This document shows positions 9,728 to 21,863 of a stretch of DNA of 64,000 nucleotides, piece after piece; positions within the stretch are counted from its first letter, which is position 1, and each line of letters begins with the position of its first letter. Made by a program: the position numbers and the translations under genes. The stretch is from Pachyseris speciosa (lineage: Eukaryota > Cnidaria > Anthozoa > Scleractinia > Pachyseridae): NCBI GenBank assembly GCA_016490735.1, contig JAEMWC010000168.1, positions 327,501 to 391,500 of the forward strand, in the 5' to 3' direction. The notes under the pieces are model-generated. The model saw only the letters and a list, made by a program, of their open reading frames with translations, ran no database searches and had not been told where the DNA came from.

Positions 9728-11454
9728 CTTACATAAAATAAAAAGTAAAGGCAATGGCAAATGAGAACAGTACATTCAAAATGTGAAAATAAGAATGAAA
9801 TTCAACAAAACAAAGACAGCAGTGGAAGTGGCCTATAACAGTGACTGTGCACAAACTTTAACAAGACAAAACAACTTTATTATATTATTTTCCAAAGAGT
9901 ACACTGATAAAAGATCTGATACTGCAGGTAGCGAAAGCTAATCGAGGCAGGCCAGGAGAAAGAAAACTAAGCAAAATCTGGTCGCCTCAGAAATAGTTCA
10001 CTATTAAATTTTCTCAAAGTGTGAATGATTTAAAGTGCACATGAATCAAAATTTTAAAGCAATTTTTTCTTCCAATATGAAAATTGGTGCAAAGTTCGGA
10101 GAATGGCAAGCATCCGGACAGCACTGTTCAACCAACAAGACATCATTTTCCAGGAATTTTAGTGTATGCATGTTAAGTGTACTGACTGATTGTTACCAAT
10201 CAACAATAACACAGTCATTTACATGAATGACAAACAATGCCTTATGGAAATAACTTACTTTTATTAATTTGGGACCAATGGTCATTTTTAGTGATTACAT
10301 CATGTTTAAGCTTAAAACACATACATATAATATTATTCTGTATCATCATACATGTATGTACAAATGTGCATCAAGCAGTACGGAAGTCTCTTAAGCTGGC
10401 TCCCTTTGATGAGTAAAATCTGCAAAGTCCCCCTTGGTGATGAAAGGGTTAAGCTTTTGTAAATTAATTTAAGCTAACATGTTTATTTATAATTAGTATA
10501 AATCTACTAGCGTTCTATCACAAAAGCTGTTCTCTTATTGGCTACACTACTCTCTATCTATTCTGTGATACATGTAGATAGTGAGTAGTGGTTGTCAACA
10601 AAATGGCGGCTGTTTCTTCACATTTTAGAAGTGTCTGCAAGGAGGATTTAAATAATTTACTTGTTTAGTGTTGAACGACTAGTAGATTTATACTAAAACA
10701 ATTAGATTATTCGATCTCGATTTTTATGCGTGATAGCTGATTCGAGCTGTGGCCTCATCAGCTATCATGCAATAGAAATCTCGAGCTCATAATCTAATTA
10801 ACAAATAGATTCTATGTTGCCATGTGTTTGTTCAGTAATAGATCACAGATGATGTCAAAATGTGGTAAAAACAAAGAAGTGGAACACGAGCCGCAGGCGA
10901 GTGTGTCACTGATGTTTTTACCACATGAGGAGGATTTAGATAATTTACTTGTTTAGTTTTGCACGACTAGTAGATTTATACTAAAACAATGAGATTATTC
11001 ACTCTCGATTTCTATATGCGTGATAGCTGATTCAGGCTGCTCCCTCATTAGGTATCACGCAATAGAAATCTCGAGCCCATAATCTACAGTAATAATTTTA
11101 TTGTTAAATATAAGTTTTTATTATATATATAGCGAGAATTTTAGGCAATAAACCTTGCAAATAGAATTCTATATGTGCTATATTTTCACATGTGAAAAAA
11201 GCGATACATCCAATCAGCTTCACGTACATTCTTCACATGTGAAAATATAACCAATCACCATCCAGAATAGAATCTCTTAGCCAATCAGAGCAAAGCATTC
11301 AAATGGCTTCCGAGAAGCGCGGGCTTCAACTCAGCGCCCGCTCGAAGTTTGTGATTCAAAAACATGGCTTCGGCTTCCCGCTTTGTTCCACTGCATTTAT
11401 CATTAAATGATTTTATTGGGACGCAATCAAACAAAAACAAGAGGGCGAACAATT
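9728..11454. other. GHITM intron 1, proximal part, with MITE copies
   Basis: Two diverged copies of one inverted-repeat family (about 10575-10800 and 10925-11090) share AGGATTTAGATAATTTACTTG, GACTAGTAGATTTATAC and a small GATAGCTGA palindrome; between them lies a half copy of the palindrome found whole at 15528-15714. No coding exon seen. Confidence 0.6.
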
Positions 11455-13424
11455 CCCAGGTGGAAATCTTATTAAGATCTTGTAAGATCTTGTAAGAATC
11501 TTGTAAGATGGCAATTAAGATTAAGATCTTATTAAGATCCTCTTAAGATTTTAGACCTTAGTAAGATCTTATCAAATTTCTTAATCAGATCTTAACCAGA
11601 TCTTAATCAAATCTTAACCTGTTGACCATTTTAAGATCTTACAAGATCTTATTAAGTTTATTTAAGAATCTTGTAGGAATCTTGATAAAACTTTAATATG
11701 CCATGTCAGTAAGATCTTACAAATAACCTAATAAGATCTTACCTAAGATTTTTATCAAAATTCTTAATAAGATCTTAGTGAACTACTTATCAAGATCTTA
11801 TTTAGAATTCTTACAAGAATCTTAACAAAGTCTTAACGATGAAAATCTTATTAAGATCTTACTCAGAATCTGGATAAGATCTTGGTGTAAATTAATATAA
11901 GAAGTTAAGTACACATTTCTTTGAATAAGATCTTTTTATTTACATTTTATGGTTAGCAAAACTAACCATAATCTGTTTGTTTCTTGGTTATCTATCTTCA
12001 AAAGATCTTACTGTACCTCAAATTTTAAATGTACACAAATCTTGAATGTCTTAGTAATTTCTTATATTATCTGGATAAAGTTCACTGACTATGATTCTAC
12101 TTTTCAGAATAAAATTTCTCAATAAAAGAACAAAGAATTTCTTATTTGAACAGAGATATGCTTAGCGGTATATTAGCTTAGCTGGTGAAAGCTACACTTA
12201 AATATTTTAATGTTTTATATACCTAATGTTGTTCATACAGTGTGTCCTGCCAAAGAACTTGACTGGGATAAAATTAGCCTACATTTGCCTTGTACACCAG
12301 AAACAATTTTCAATTTGTTCCCTGTCTCTTACAGGCCTGCAAAATGGCCAAAAACGTTGGATTGATTGTGTTTTAACAAATACCGGCCGCCATCTTGGAT
12401 TTGACTGAGAGGCTCCTGGGAATGAGACTCATCAATCCCATGATGCTTCTAGGCACCGCAGGCAAAAAATGCTCAGTTTTACTCAGAATCAACCCAGGAT
12501 CTTGCACTTTCAAAACAGAAAGTAATGTAAGTCCTCACATTTAAGTAATTGTAATGACTCTTAGAATGAAAGTTTTCTTCAGATAGACAACTCGTATTTG
12601 CAACAGCGTGCAGTGCCCGATGTCATTGATTTTGCAATTAACCGGTTACTGAAAATAAGCTTAAAGCATTACACCAATATTCATCATAATTTTGTCTTCT
12701 TGTGAACTGCTTTTAATGTAGCATCTAGCTAGTCTAATCACTATGGGAAAAAAGAATTTACTGCAAAGGAAGAGATGATTATAACGATCCAATGTTGATT
12801 GTGTTTTGTTGTAGCTGAGCTGCTGATCATGATAGGGACAGTGCAGAAAGGCTACAGCTTCTAATGACCTCTAGTATGAAGACAGCAAAAGGACAGTATG
12901 TTAAAGAAGCTTAATTCACAAACATGACTATAATATGATGATGAAGAGTTGTAATGACAGCATGCAACATGCCAAAAACTTTTGTTAGTAGAATAAATCA
13001 TTGTTCACAACACTGACTTTTGTTTTAGTTAATATATCATGTCGTACATGCAGTCTTCAGTTGATGAATCAAATTGCTTGTTTGTTTCTTTTTTTCCAAT
13101 TAGCTAGATTAAAAGAAACTGGTGAAGTAGAGTTCATTAAAAATGGCCTTTGATACTGCAGATATCTGAAATGTTAAGACAAAAAATCAGCAAAATGAGC
13201 ATGTGAATCTCAGAGTCTGTATTATGGTTAAATTAGCTTGGTTTCTACTTCTGCAGTAACTTAAATAAGTGCAGTGGTCTAGCTGAATTAATTTTGTAGG
13301 GGGAAAGTGTCATAAAGATGCAAATTATATATGCGTTTTAGACATTTATTTTTTATTCTTGTTATTATTAGTTCTACATTCACATCCCTATTGTTGTAAT
13401 TTTTTAATATTGTATCTCAATGCA

Positions 13425-13488
13425 TTTTAGTAATATTGTAAAGCGCCTAGAACAGGTAGTGATATAGGCGCTATAGAAATAAAGTTTA

Positions 13489-13533
<45 letters not shown>

Positions 13534-13535
13534 AT
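13425..13535 (+). repeat. SINE 3' tail fragment with (TTA)n
   Basis: AAAGCGCCTAGAACAGGTAG and ATAGGCGCTATAGAAATAAA followed by (TTA)n. This GCGCTATA-type tail is like that of the full SINEs in the window; the head is absent. Confidence 0.55.
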
Positions 13536-13859
13536 TCTAAGGCAGCTTTCATGATTTCTTCCTCAGAATTGCAACTCAAAGGGATAATTTGTGTTGTTTG
13601 GCAATGTTAAAAGCCTCTTCTCCCAGTTGTGAGATTGGGGCATAAAAATACAGGATATTTTCAAGCTTTCATGTTTTCTTGCTTACATGTAACTAAAAGA
13701 AAATATTTTTGCTGTTTTTATTGCACTAAAGAACATTATTGTACAGTGGAAACCAAGCTTTTATTTGTATAATACACTCTGTGTGTTTGTTTCTTAGAGA
13801 AATAATACTGGCAAAATATAAGTCTCGAGATTGTTTCCAGTGGCTTTGAATTTGCCAGC

Positions 13860-14289
13860 TTTAAAGGAGCATGGTCACAATAATTATTTTGGGTCATTAT
13901 TACAGAGATAAAAAAAATTCACTCAACTAATGCGAAACAGTGTGATTGATATATGAAATAAATCATAATGCGAAACAGTGAAATAACAAATTTTCAGGGA
14001 AGATAAGCACCAAAGAGGCAAGAATAAATGCAAATATGGCATAGATGGTGAAGGATGGAGAAGATTGAAACAGAGTACAAGTACCCTTTTTAAAAAATTT
14101 AGGCTAGATTTTTCAAAAATTTGTAATCCGTTTCAATCTTCCCCATCCTTGCCACATTTGCATTCATTCTTGTCTCTTTGGTGCTTAGCTTCCCTGAAAA
14201 TTTGTTATTTCACTGTTTCGCATTATTTATTTGCATTTTTTATCTCTTTCATAATGATCCAAAATATAATGTGACCATACTCCTTTAAA
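13860..14289. mobile_element. Palindromic MITE nested in the AAGATCTT element
   Basis: TTTAAAGGAGCATGGTCACA at the left and TGTGACCATACTCCTTTAAA at the right are inverted; the arms continue through GCGAAACAGTGAAATAACAA and its complement. Confidence 0.7.
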
Positions 14290-15527
14290 TTATGCAATAG
14301 CATTACTGTAATTAATAATAATTATTGATGCAAATGGAAGAAAGATCCATCCTACATGTAATCATGTAAACATTTGCTGGCAAAGTTTTGTTTTATTGGA
14401 CTTTTTAATGTGGACAATATACAGTAGTGTTGTTTATCTCATGAGCATGCATTACAAGAACTTGAATATAATTCTTATATGATTGACAAAAAATAACATA
14501 ACTACAGTGTACAATAAAGTGCTGGAGTCAATGACATGTTTTGCATACACTTGTGAAGATCTTCATGATAACTTTATTTCATAAGTGTATCAAGGTTTTG
14601 AAATAAAATAATGTTAAAGCAAAGAATTGTTATTATTGGTTCTGGTTTAACAATGACCCAGTCCAATTATTGAAGGGCTACAAGGTTATTTGAATGAATT
14701 GTTGTAGGTCATATGCCACAAATGAGGGCAATCCAAAGGAAAAATTCAGGTTTTTCCCTATTTTAGCTTCTTAGAAAACAAATTCAAATATCAGCCCTTC
14801 AATTTATCCTGGTTAAGAATCTGGCAAGATCTTGTTGAAACCTGGTTAGAATTTTGTAATCTTGGTAAGAATCTTGTAAGATCTTGGTACGAATATTATA
14901 AGATCCTGTAAAATCTTGGTAAGAATCTTGTAAGATCTTGGTAAGAATCTTGAAAGATGTTATAAGATCTTGTTAGAATCTTATAGGATCTTGTATGTTC
15001 TTAGTAAGATCTTACAGGATCTTACAAGAATCTTGTAAGATTCTTACAAGATTCTTGTAAGAATCTTACAAGATCTTGTAAGTTTCTTGTAAGAATCTTA
15101 ACTAAGAAGTAAGATAAGATCTTGTTAAGAAACATAATAAGAATCTTAATAAGATCTTAATAAGATTTCCACCTGGGTAGTGAGTAGTGGTTGTCAACAA
15201 AATGGCCGCCGTTTCTTCGCGTTTTAGAAGTGTCTGTGAGGAGGATTTAGATAATTTACTTGTTTAGCGTTGAACGACTAGTAGATTTATACTAAAACAA
15301 TTAGATTATTTGCCCTCTATTTCTATGCGTGATAGCTGATTCGGTATGCGCCCTCATCAGCTATCACGCATTATATAATAAGGTGAATAGTTCGCGCGTT
15401 GTGATTGGTTCTTATCTATGATCTATTAGAGGGCAGATACACAGATTAGGTCATCACTGCAACTATTTTTCTGCAAATATGAAAATAAACAAGTTTTTCA
15501 CTTGCATTTTGTTTCTTTATTATATAA

Positions 15528-15714
15528 AACAAATAGATTCCATGTTGCCGTGCGTCTGTTCAGTAATAGATCACAGATGACGTCAAAATGTGGCAAAAAC
15601 ATCAGTGACACACTCGCCTGCGGCTCGTGTGCCACTTCTTTGTTTTTACCACATTTTGACGTCATCTGTGATCTATTACTGAACAGACGCACGGCAACAT
15701 GGAATCTATTTGTT
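15528..15714. repeat. 187-bp foldback (palindromic) MITE
   Basis: AACAAATAGATTCCATGTTG at one end is the inverse complement of CAACATGGAATCTATTTGTT at the other; arms of about 90 bases are nearly perfect, so both strands show the same spurious reading frame. A half copy is at about 10800-10926. Confidence 0.85.
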
Positions 15715-15864
15715 AAATAGAAATCTAGAGCTCAGCTCATAATCTAATTGTTAAAATATAAGCTTATACGAAATAAAGTTATTAAATAGTTTACTCATGC
15801 AAATGTGGACTGCATGGTTGGAGCTGCAGAACAAAGTAATTAGTAAACTGAGTTCAACTCTTAC

Positions 15865-16048
15865 CAGTGATACCAGGAGCTTTAGTGGCTCCTTCCCAAG
15901 TCCTCCAAGCTTTAGTTTCGGTTTGAAATTGTCTGCTGCAGTTCCTCAAGGGCAGTCTCATCGATTTGGACGAGTTGTGCATCGAAAATGCGGAAAAACT
16001 GCGCAGAGTGGTCGAGGAACATCGACCCACAATTCTCGCTGCGAACAT
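15865..16048 (-). CDS. GHITM: GHITM/TMBIM5 coding exon 1 with mitochondrial presequence
   Basis: The start ATG at 16048-16046 gives MFAARIVGRCSSTTLRSFSA, an Arg/Ser-rich, acid-free N-terminus typical of a mitochondrial targeting sequence. An in-frame ATG at 16126 would add 26 residues with no targeting character and was not chosen. The exon ends ATCACTG|GTAAGAG in phase 1, matching exon 2. Together exons 1-3 encode about 179 residues, roughly half of the usual protein length. Confidence 0.8.
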
Positions 16049-16428
16049 GATGAGCTGTTTTCTTAGGTTTTCAAGTCTCTCTGTTTGTGAAGAAGGCTTA
16101 TGTAATTTCTTTCCCTTTGTCGTCAAATGCCGTCAACACTTTGTTTGGGCAATTACTTGTTATGCAATTGCGCATAAATTACGATCTACTCCGCTGACAC
16201 ATTCTGGCGCAGCAGGTCAGATTACCAACCGTCTCATTCCTAATCCTGGGACGTGCCTTGAAATTTTTGCTGGAATCTGTGCTTTTTTGCGAATTTCGCG
16301 GACTTTTCATCGATCCGTAAAAATAAACTAGACTGTCCAGTTTTCCCCTATTTTTCCGTGGGAATGTTGAGACTCTTACGCTTCGATCGAACTGCCGCCA
16401 TCCCGGGTTGTAACTAACTGCGAGCCCA

Positions 16429-17105
16429 TACCGTAATTCGTCGAATAACCACGCTCGACTAAGCGCCCCCCCCCCCCCCACCCCTCCTCTCCTCCTCATT
16501 TTCTTAAATAGTAGGGATACAAGGGAAACCTGTTTCCATTGTCACTTTATTTGCAATCTTTTAAGTTTCAACTACGCCGGCATCAGTGCATGTAACAGAA
16601 CAGAGTCCCTTTCAATTACTTCTATCTTCTTGTGCTTGCAGAGTTTTTTTTTTTTTTTTTCTGCAAAGGGTATATCCCATCACGGCAGATATGCAAATGT
16701 GCATGTGCTTAAAAAAAATTAATAAATAAATGAAATACAATTATGGTGCGAGTATTAAGTTAAAACGTCAGCGTTTTTAAAGATGGCACATGACGGCCTT
16801 TTTGAAAGCTTCTGGTGACTGCTTTAGCCTACATTTTTCAAAACCTCGGCGGATCTGTCGTTGAGGAGATTGTATCGTCGTTTATCTCTGCCATCCTACC
16901 TTGGAAAGCTTTGCTTTTTTGGTATTCGTTATCTCGTGGGTCATAAGGAATTATTACTAGAGACTACCTCTAGATTTCGTGATATTTGGGACTATTAAGC
17001 ACCTTTCTTCGAATAAGCGCCCCCCCAACCCCCGGCTTTTGGCCGAAATTTTAAATAAGCGGCTCGGTTCGGCTCGGCTCGACGCTTACTCGAGGAAATA
17101 CGGTA
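16429..17105. mobile_element. MITE with TACCGTAATTCGTCGAATAA-type ends
   Basis: The left end TACCGTAATTCGTCGAATAA is inverted at the right as TACTCGAGGAAATACGGTA. Both ends also show CTAAGCG/AATAAGCG next to poly-C. It occupies about half of the region between the head-to-head GHITM and coiled-coil genes, so either promoter could include transposon DNA. Confidence 0.6.
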
Positions 17106-17359
17106 GATACTTTATATGATTTTACACGGTTAAATCTTAAGTATATATTACATTAAAAAAAAAATTAAATAAATAAGAATAATCACAAGGGAATAGATTC
17201 CTAAAGTGTGAACTCACAAATATTTGAATTTTGAAATTTACCCCTCACGGAAGGGGATCCACCCTCCTATGTCCATAACCCCCGAAATTTTACGACATAC
17301 GCAGAGTACTTTACCTTGAAAAACTGCTGTTTCCTGAAAACGCGGGCTTCTTTCGTTAC

Positions 17360-17662
17360 TTGTTTACAACGAAAGTTGCGAAAAAATGTCTGCAGGCAGG
17401 CAGGCAGTTTTCTAGTAAATATCAGCCGGCGAAGAAAATAAAAACAGAAGAGAAAACAAACGAAAACAGTTCAAGTGCTGGTGGTCAGGTTTCAGCAACA
17501 GCCACTCCAGAAAGTGTTTTTATCAAGTTTGCAAGCGAGATTGAGAGGATCGACAAACTCTCTCGTGAATGTAAACGACTAACAGCAGAAAACACAGGAC
17601 TGAAAAGGACAATCCAAACGCTTCGAAAAAGTATAGATAAGCGTTGGTTAAGGAAAAAATGG
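17360..17662 (+). CDS. Unrecognised coiled-coil protein, exon 1 of 3
   Basis: First coding exon of a predicted 238-aa protein. ATG 17360 gives MFTTKVAKKCLQAGRQFSSK, then a Lys/Glu-rich stretch and a coiled coil from about residue 50 (FIKFASEIERIDKLSRECKR). I end it at TGG|GTGAAT (17662, phase 0), because this joins the coil directly to the coil in exon 2. Reading past that donor would add a hydrophobic segment that I regard as intron. A later donor (AAT|GTAAAG, about 17748) would keep it. The N-terminus is basic and could be mitochondrial. Product not recognised. Confidence 0.5.
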
Positions 17663-18798
17663 GTGAATGATATAACTCAAGTCAGTTTTTTAATTGGCAT
17701 ACTTATTATCACGGCTGCTTTGAGTGGGCTTCCAAACACGGAAAATGTAAAGACACACAAATGCAACGGATCTGTTTTTGATGTGAAACAACTAACCCGC
17801 ATCAGGTCTGTTTATTCATTTTCAGTGCAGATATAATGCCTTTTAAGGCTTTATAAGCTGAAGGTTAAAGGTTAAGTTAAACTGGGCCACACAACGAGCA
17901 TTCATTGACATTTGAGTAAAACAACGTTGAATATTTAATAATGTCACGAAGAAAAGCCACGGAACTTGTGAAAATCCTTTGTACATTTTTGCGGGTAGCT
18001 AGCGGGGTGAAAAACGTTAGTGCATTCGCCTTAAAAGGGGGTAAAAGAAGAAACTTTTACTTTAGAGATACTGAAAGAGACACGTTAAAACTTACTACAA
18101 AGTATGTTTAATTGACCGCTGTAAAACCGTCTTGTTATAATTTCGCAGCTGTTAATCCCGAGTTAATTTGGTCAGGTGAATTGTGCATCCAGACTTTGCT
18201 TTTATTTTGGACACTAAATAATGTAGCAGAGCTGAAAGAAACAAACCATTTTAGATATATGCCAACACAAAAATTCAGTTATCTCAAAGAAACATTACCC
18301 GAAGGTAAAAAAACACACGTGAAAAACACTTTAAATGGCACAGTATCCGACCTTGTGCGAACCGCTGAGGGGTCAGCCTATTTGATCAAAATTACCGCGA
18401 GGTACCGAGAATATTCAAGTCTTTGTCGTCCTTCTTATGTCGAGTTCAATCTAGTTTTAATTCTTCGACTTTTCATACCTTTCTCTAGTTAAATTTAAGC
18501 TTAGGTACATGTAAGATTTTGAGTTCAAGTGGACAAAACTCTTGCTGAGAAAACTGTATATACCTTTCCACTTGACAAAAAAACACCAATGTTCTCGACA
18601 GTAATAAAAAAAGTAACATTCACAGGTGTAAATGAAAACACAATCAATCAATAAAGTACCAACATCTAAATGTAGAACTGAGAGTATAAGGCTCAGACTT
18701 TTCAAAATATGAATTAAATGAAATAATTTGTTTTCAAAGCCACATGTCAATAATTAATTTTTTTGTGACTTTTCCCCTTGTTTTCAGTATTTGTACAG

Positions 18799-19022
18799 AG
18801 AAGGTATAGTGATTTGAAGAAAGAGACTCTGACCTTACAAAAACAAGTTACAAAACAAGACAAACTTTTGAAGACCACATCCTTGAAGAAAAACAACATC
18901 ATCAAAAAACTAATGGGGACAAAATCTGTTGCAACAAAACTGAAAGACCAACTCAAACAAAGAGAAGTTTTAAACAGTTATTCCCATTTGCCCAAGGCAA
19001 AAATGGAGCAAATCATAGGAGT
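18799..19022 (+). CDS. Unrecognised coiled-coil protein, exon 2 of 3
   Basis: Starts after the acceptor TTTGTACAG in phase 0 and ends GGAGT|GTAATG in phase 2. It encodes RRYSDLKKETLTLQKQVTKQ and a long Lys-rich coiled coil. The alternative acceptor TTTTCAG at 18787 is out of phase with the chosen donor. Confidence 0.55.
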
Positions 19023-19129
19023 GTAATGTTAATGGCTTCCATTAGATATTTACAACATGCATGTTGGTTATCTAACCAAAAGGCACCAATTGTATTACAT
19101 TTAATTTTCAGTATTTTATTTAATTGCAG

Positions 19130-19319
19130 TCCCCCTACAAATCTGATTGTTTCCCCAACAACTTTGTCAGACTGGAAAAATGTTCTTTTGGGGGAGGCAG
19201 ACAAATTAATTCTGTGTAAAAGGTTTGCAAACAGCAAATATGAACCCATGGTCCCAGTTTCAGTAGGCAGAAATCACATGACTCATGCTACAAGAAAACC
19301 TGAATATCAAGATGTGTGA
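19130..19319 (+). CDS. Unrecognised coiled-coil protein, exon 3 of 3
   Basis: Starts after TTTAATTGCAG; the split Val codon (GT|T) joins exon 2 in phase. It encodes PPTNLIVSPTTLSDWKNVLL, a globular-looking tail without coil, and ends in TGA at 19317-19319. Summed coding length is 717 bases, divisible by three, which supports the model. No family recognised. Confidence 0.55.
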
Positions 19320-19840
19320 GAAAATGTTGTCATCAATTCATCAAAGGACTCACTTTTCTTTCATTGAAATACAGCAAATCACACACAGCCTATGTTTACT
19401 CTTAGTAGCATGAGCCCTTGATAGTTTAAGTGAATATTTGAGGATAAATTATCCTAATTAAACCAGGGATAAATTTGTCTTTAGGTGCCGTTTTCGAAGA
19501 ATTTTTGGTGTAAGATAAATGAAATGCACCTAACAAAAGTTTGCTATCGATCATTCTTTATTATGAAAGCCCAAAGGGTAATTGTAGTGACAGGAATATT
19601 TTTAGCCCTTAAGTATAAAGTAAAGGAAAAAAGAGTTATTTATTTCAAGTGAAATTAACCAAAAAAATGGACACAGCTTTCAAATATTCAGGCTTTAATT
19701 GTGAAGTTGATGTCAGTTGTAAATAGTAGCAGGTACCAGAAACTGGGAACAATTTTACTTGGTGTTACCAGTATTAAGAATTAAATGCTTGACAATTAAT
19801 TAACAGTATGTATTTTTTAAGGTGCAGGATGGTAGATTTC

Positions 19841-20192
19841 TGCACATGTCATTGCTTTCCCTGTGGGGTCGACCCCCGGGCTAACCAGGGCGATTGTAAA
19901 ATCAGTCGAGCAAACTTCAGGAATTTCCTGGTGGGGAGGTGGAAGGGGGGGGGGGGGGTCGAGGAATCTCTAAAGACAAAGTCCCCTAGGTGAGCTGTCT
20001 TCCAGTTGAAAATCCCAATAACATCCTTTTCAAACTTATGAATTTCCCCACTCCCTAATCTTTGATTAAACAGCAATGTCAAGATTTTCCCCTACCCTAG
20101 GGCAAAGAATCCCATCCATCTCCTCGCATTCCCCCACATATTTCCCTGTTAGGCCCGGGGATAGACCCACGGGGAAGCCGATGACATGTGCA
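19841..20192. mobile_element. MITE with TGCACATGTCAT ends
   Basis: TGCACATGTCATTGCTTTCC is inverted at the right as GGAAGCCGATGACATGTGCA; the arms include GGTCGACCCCCGGGC and GCCCGGGGATAGACC. Confidence 0.75.
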
Positions 20193-20761
20193 TTATTACC
20201 TGCTAAAGCATCAAACATAATTTAGTCCTGTACATTGACTGTCCTAAAACAAGGACAGTAATAATTATTGTGTTCTAAAAAACACAATATAAGTTAGGTC
20301 CACAGAAGACGAACGAGGTTTCAGAGATCCCCTTAGCTTGCTGAAGTACTGAGCTGGCATTAAAACAACAACAAACAAAATTAAAATTAAAAAAACAACA
20401 ACAAACAAATAAAGGATAGTGAAATTACATAAGCTTAAGCTTTTCATTCTGAGTTTAATTGTCTAAGAGCATGACAATAACAGTAATGATATACACTGAT
20501 AAGCCATGAAGAGCAGGTTGCAGTAAGTAGTTGATGAATCGAAATATTGCCACATTGTTTTGCCAAAGTACAAAATGTGGAACCTCGGTGACCGATTTGG
20601 TTCATAAAACTAAATTCTATATACAATGCTCAAGGTTCACTGGTTTCCGATTTTTATTGTGTTTACCATTACAACAATTTCAGAAGTGTTAAGTTTAAGT
20701 ATTTTGTACTGCATTATTAGTGTTGAGTACGTCATCAAGGTTTGAAAAACTCATTCCGTAC

Positions 20762-20935
20762 CTTGCCTGCACTCTTCAGTTGTCTTCCCTCAATTCGAAC
20801 AGCTCTCCAACCCAGCATGAGACGATTCTTGACGACTTCGAGCGCGCGTGAATAATAATGAAATAGCTTCACAGGGACACAACGCAGGACTCCTAAAGTT
20901 GACCCACTGACAAACTGAATGACTGATCTTAAACT
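20762..20935 (-). other. Possible minus-strand exon, function unknown
   Basis: An open minus-strand stretch ends GGCAAG|GTACGG, a good donor. It encodes a basic, protein-like sequence including ALEVVKNRLMLGWRAVRIEG, but has no in-frame ATG before an upstream TGA except an internal Met. It could be an internal exon, a non-coding transcript exon or chance. No partner exon was found downstream. Confidence 0.25.
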
Positions 20936-21441
20936 TCACCGTCGCGAAATTTTTTTTAACCAGCAACGCACCGAACAGTGCGCATTCAAGTAAATAAAAT
21001 AGGCACTGTATAAACTTCGGGGAAAAAATCGAAATAGAAAACGGTAGATATTTCGATCATATACCATTCTTTAACCTTGCCTTTGACGGTGGCTGAAACT
21101 TCGCGTTTTAAAAAGATATTAAACAACAAAGTCCCCATAGCATTCTTGTTGACCTGACCGGCCATTACCCGTGTCCGTACTGCGCATGTCTCTAATTTCT
21201 GTCTTTTGACGCATCGCATTGATTCCGTGAGGGGTAAAATTATGGGATTTTTTGAGATTTCCGGAAAGAGTAAGATGAAAAATGGTAACCTTTCAAAAAC
21301 AATTTTCGTCTTCTGTCCTGTATTGTTGGTGTTCTTTCTGAAAATTCGAACAGATCCCATAATTATGCAAATTTAGTTTTTGTGACGTCATCACTTTAGG
21401 TCCCTTGTTGGGGCACAGGAGGAGGAGAGTCCTATTTGACT

Positions 21442-21789
21442 GTATTTTCAGTTAAAATCGATCTTGTCGTATTTGAATCACCGTACCTGATCAAACCATA
21501 TACAAGCGATCGTGTTACGCTGCTGTCACGCTGCTGTTGAAAGCCTATCCGTGACAATGGCCGTAGCCCTTCGGGCGACGATTCCGGAAAGCCAACGTTT
21601 CCGTACGAGGCACGAAGTGCCGAGAGTAACGCTAGTGATAAGCCCACGGTCATTACTGTTTGCGGATAAGATTTCAACAGCAGCGTTGACAGCTACAGTG
21701 GCGTAACGCGATGGTTTGTTTGTTGTCTGATGTCTAACCAAGAAGATCAATTCGCGCTGCAACTGTACGGCGATTTTAACTGCAAATAC
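21442..21789. mobile_element. Palindromic MITE
   Basis: GTATTTTCAGTTAAAATCG at the left is inverted at the right as CGATTTTAACTGCAAATAC; inner arms also pair (GCTGCTGTTGAAAGCCTATC with GATTTCAACAGCAGCG). Reading frames on both strands are shadows of the palindrome. Confidence 0.7.
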
Positions 21790-21863
21790 GTTCAAATAGG
21801 ACTCGTCTGCTCCCGGTGGCTGGGGACAAAAAGAGACGGAATAATGTAGTGCCGGCGTCCTGG

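Larger units (their letters stand above)
11455..15177. mobile_element. 3.7-kb non-autonomous element with AAGATCTT-rich ends
   Basis: Ends are inverted: CCCAGGTGGAAATCTTATTA at 11455 and TAATAAGATTTCCACCTGGG ending 15177. Each end carries several hundred bases (about 11465-11900 and 14815-15165) dominated by degenerate direct and inverted AAGATCTT/AAGAATCTT motifs. The interior has no transposase-like frame, and no clear target duplication was found (left flank ends AACAATT, right flank starts TAGTGAG). It lies in GHITM intron 1. Confidence 0.72.

Noticed and set aside
11455..15177. CRISPR-like array from repeated AAGATCTT motifs (also CTATC repeats at 47.9-48.6 kb)
   Set aside because: No constant repeat with spacers; motifs are degenerate, in both orientations and confined to the ends of a transposon in a eukaryotic genome.
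15498..15720. Near-identical proteins on both strands
   Set aside because: Caused by the perfect palindrome at 15528-15714.
17663..17836. Transmembrane segment at the end of the coiled-coil protein exon 1
   Set aside because: It lies after a good donor (TGG|GTGAAT) and would break the coil; more likely intron read-through, though not excluded.
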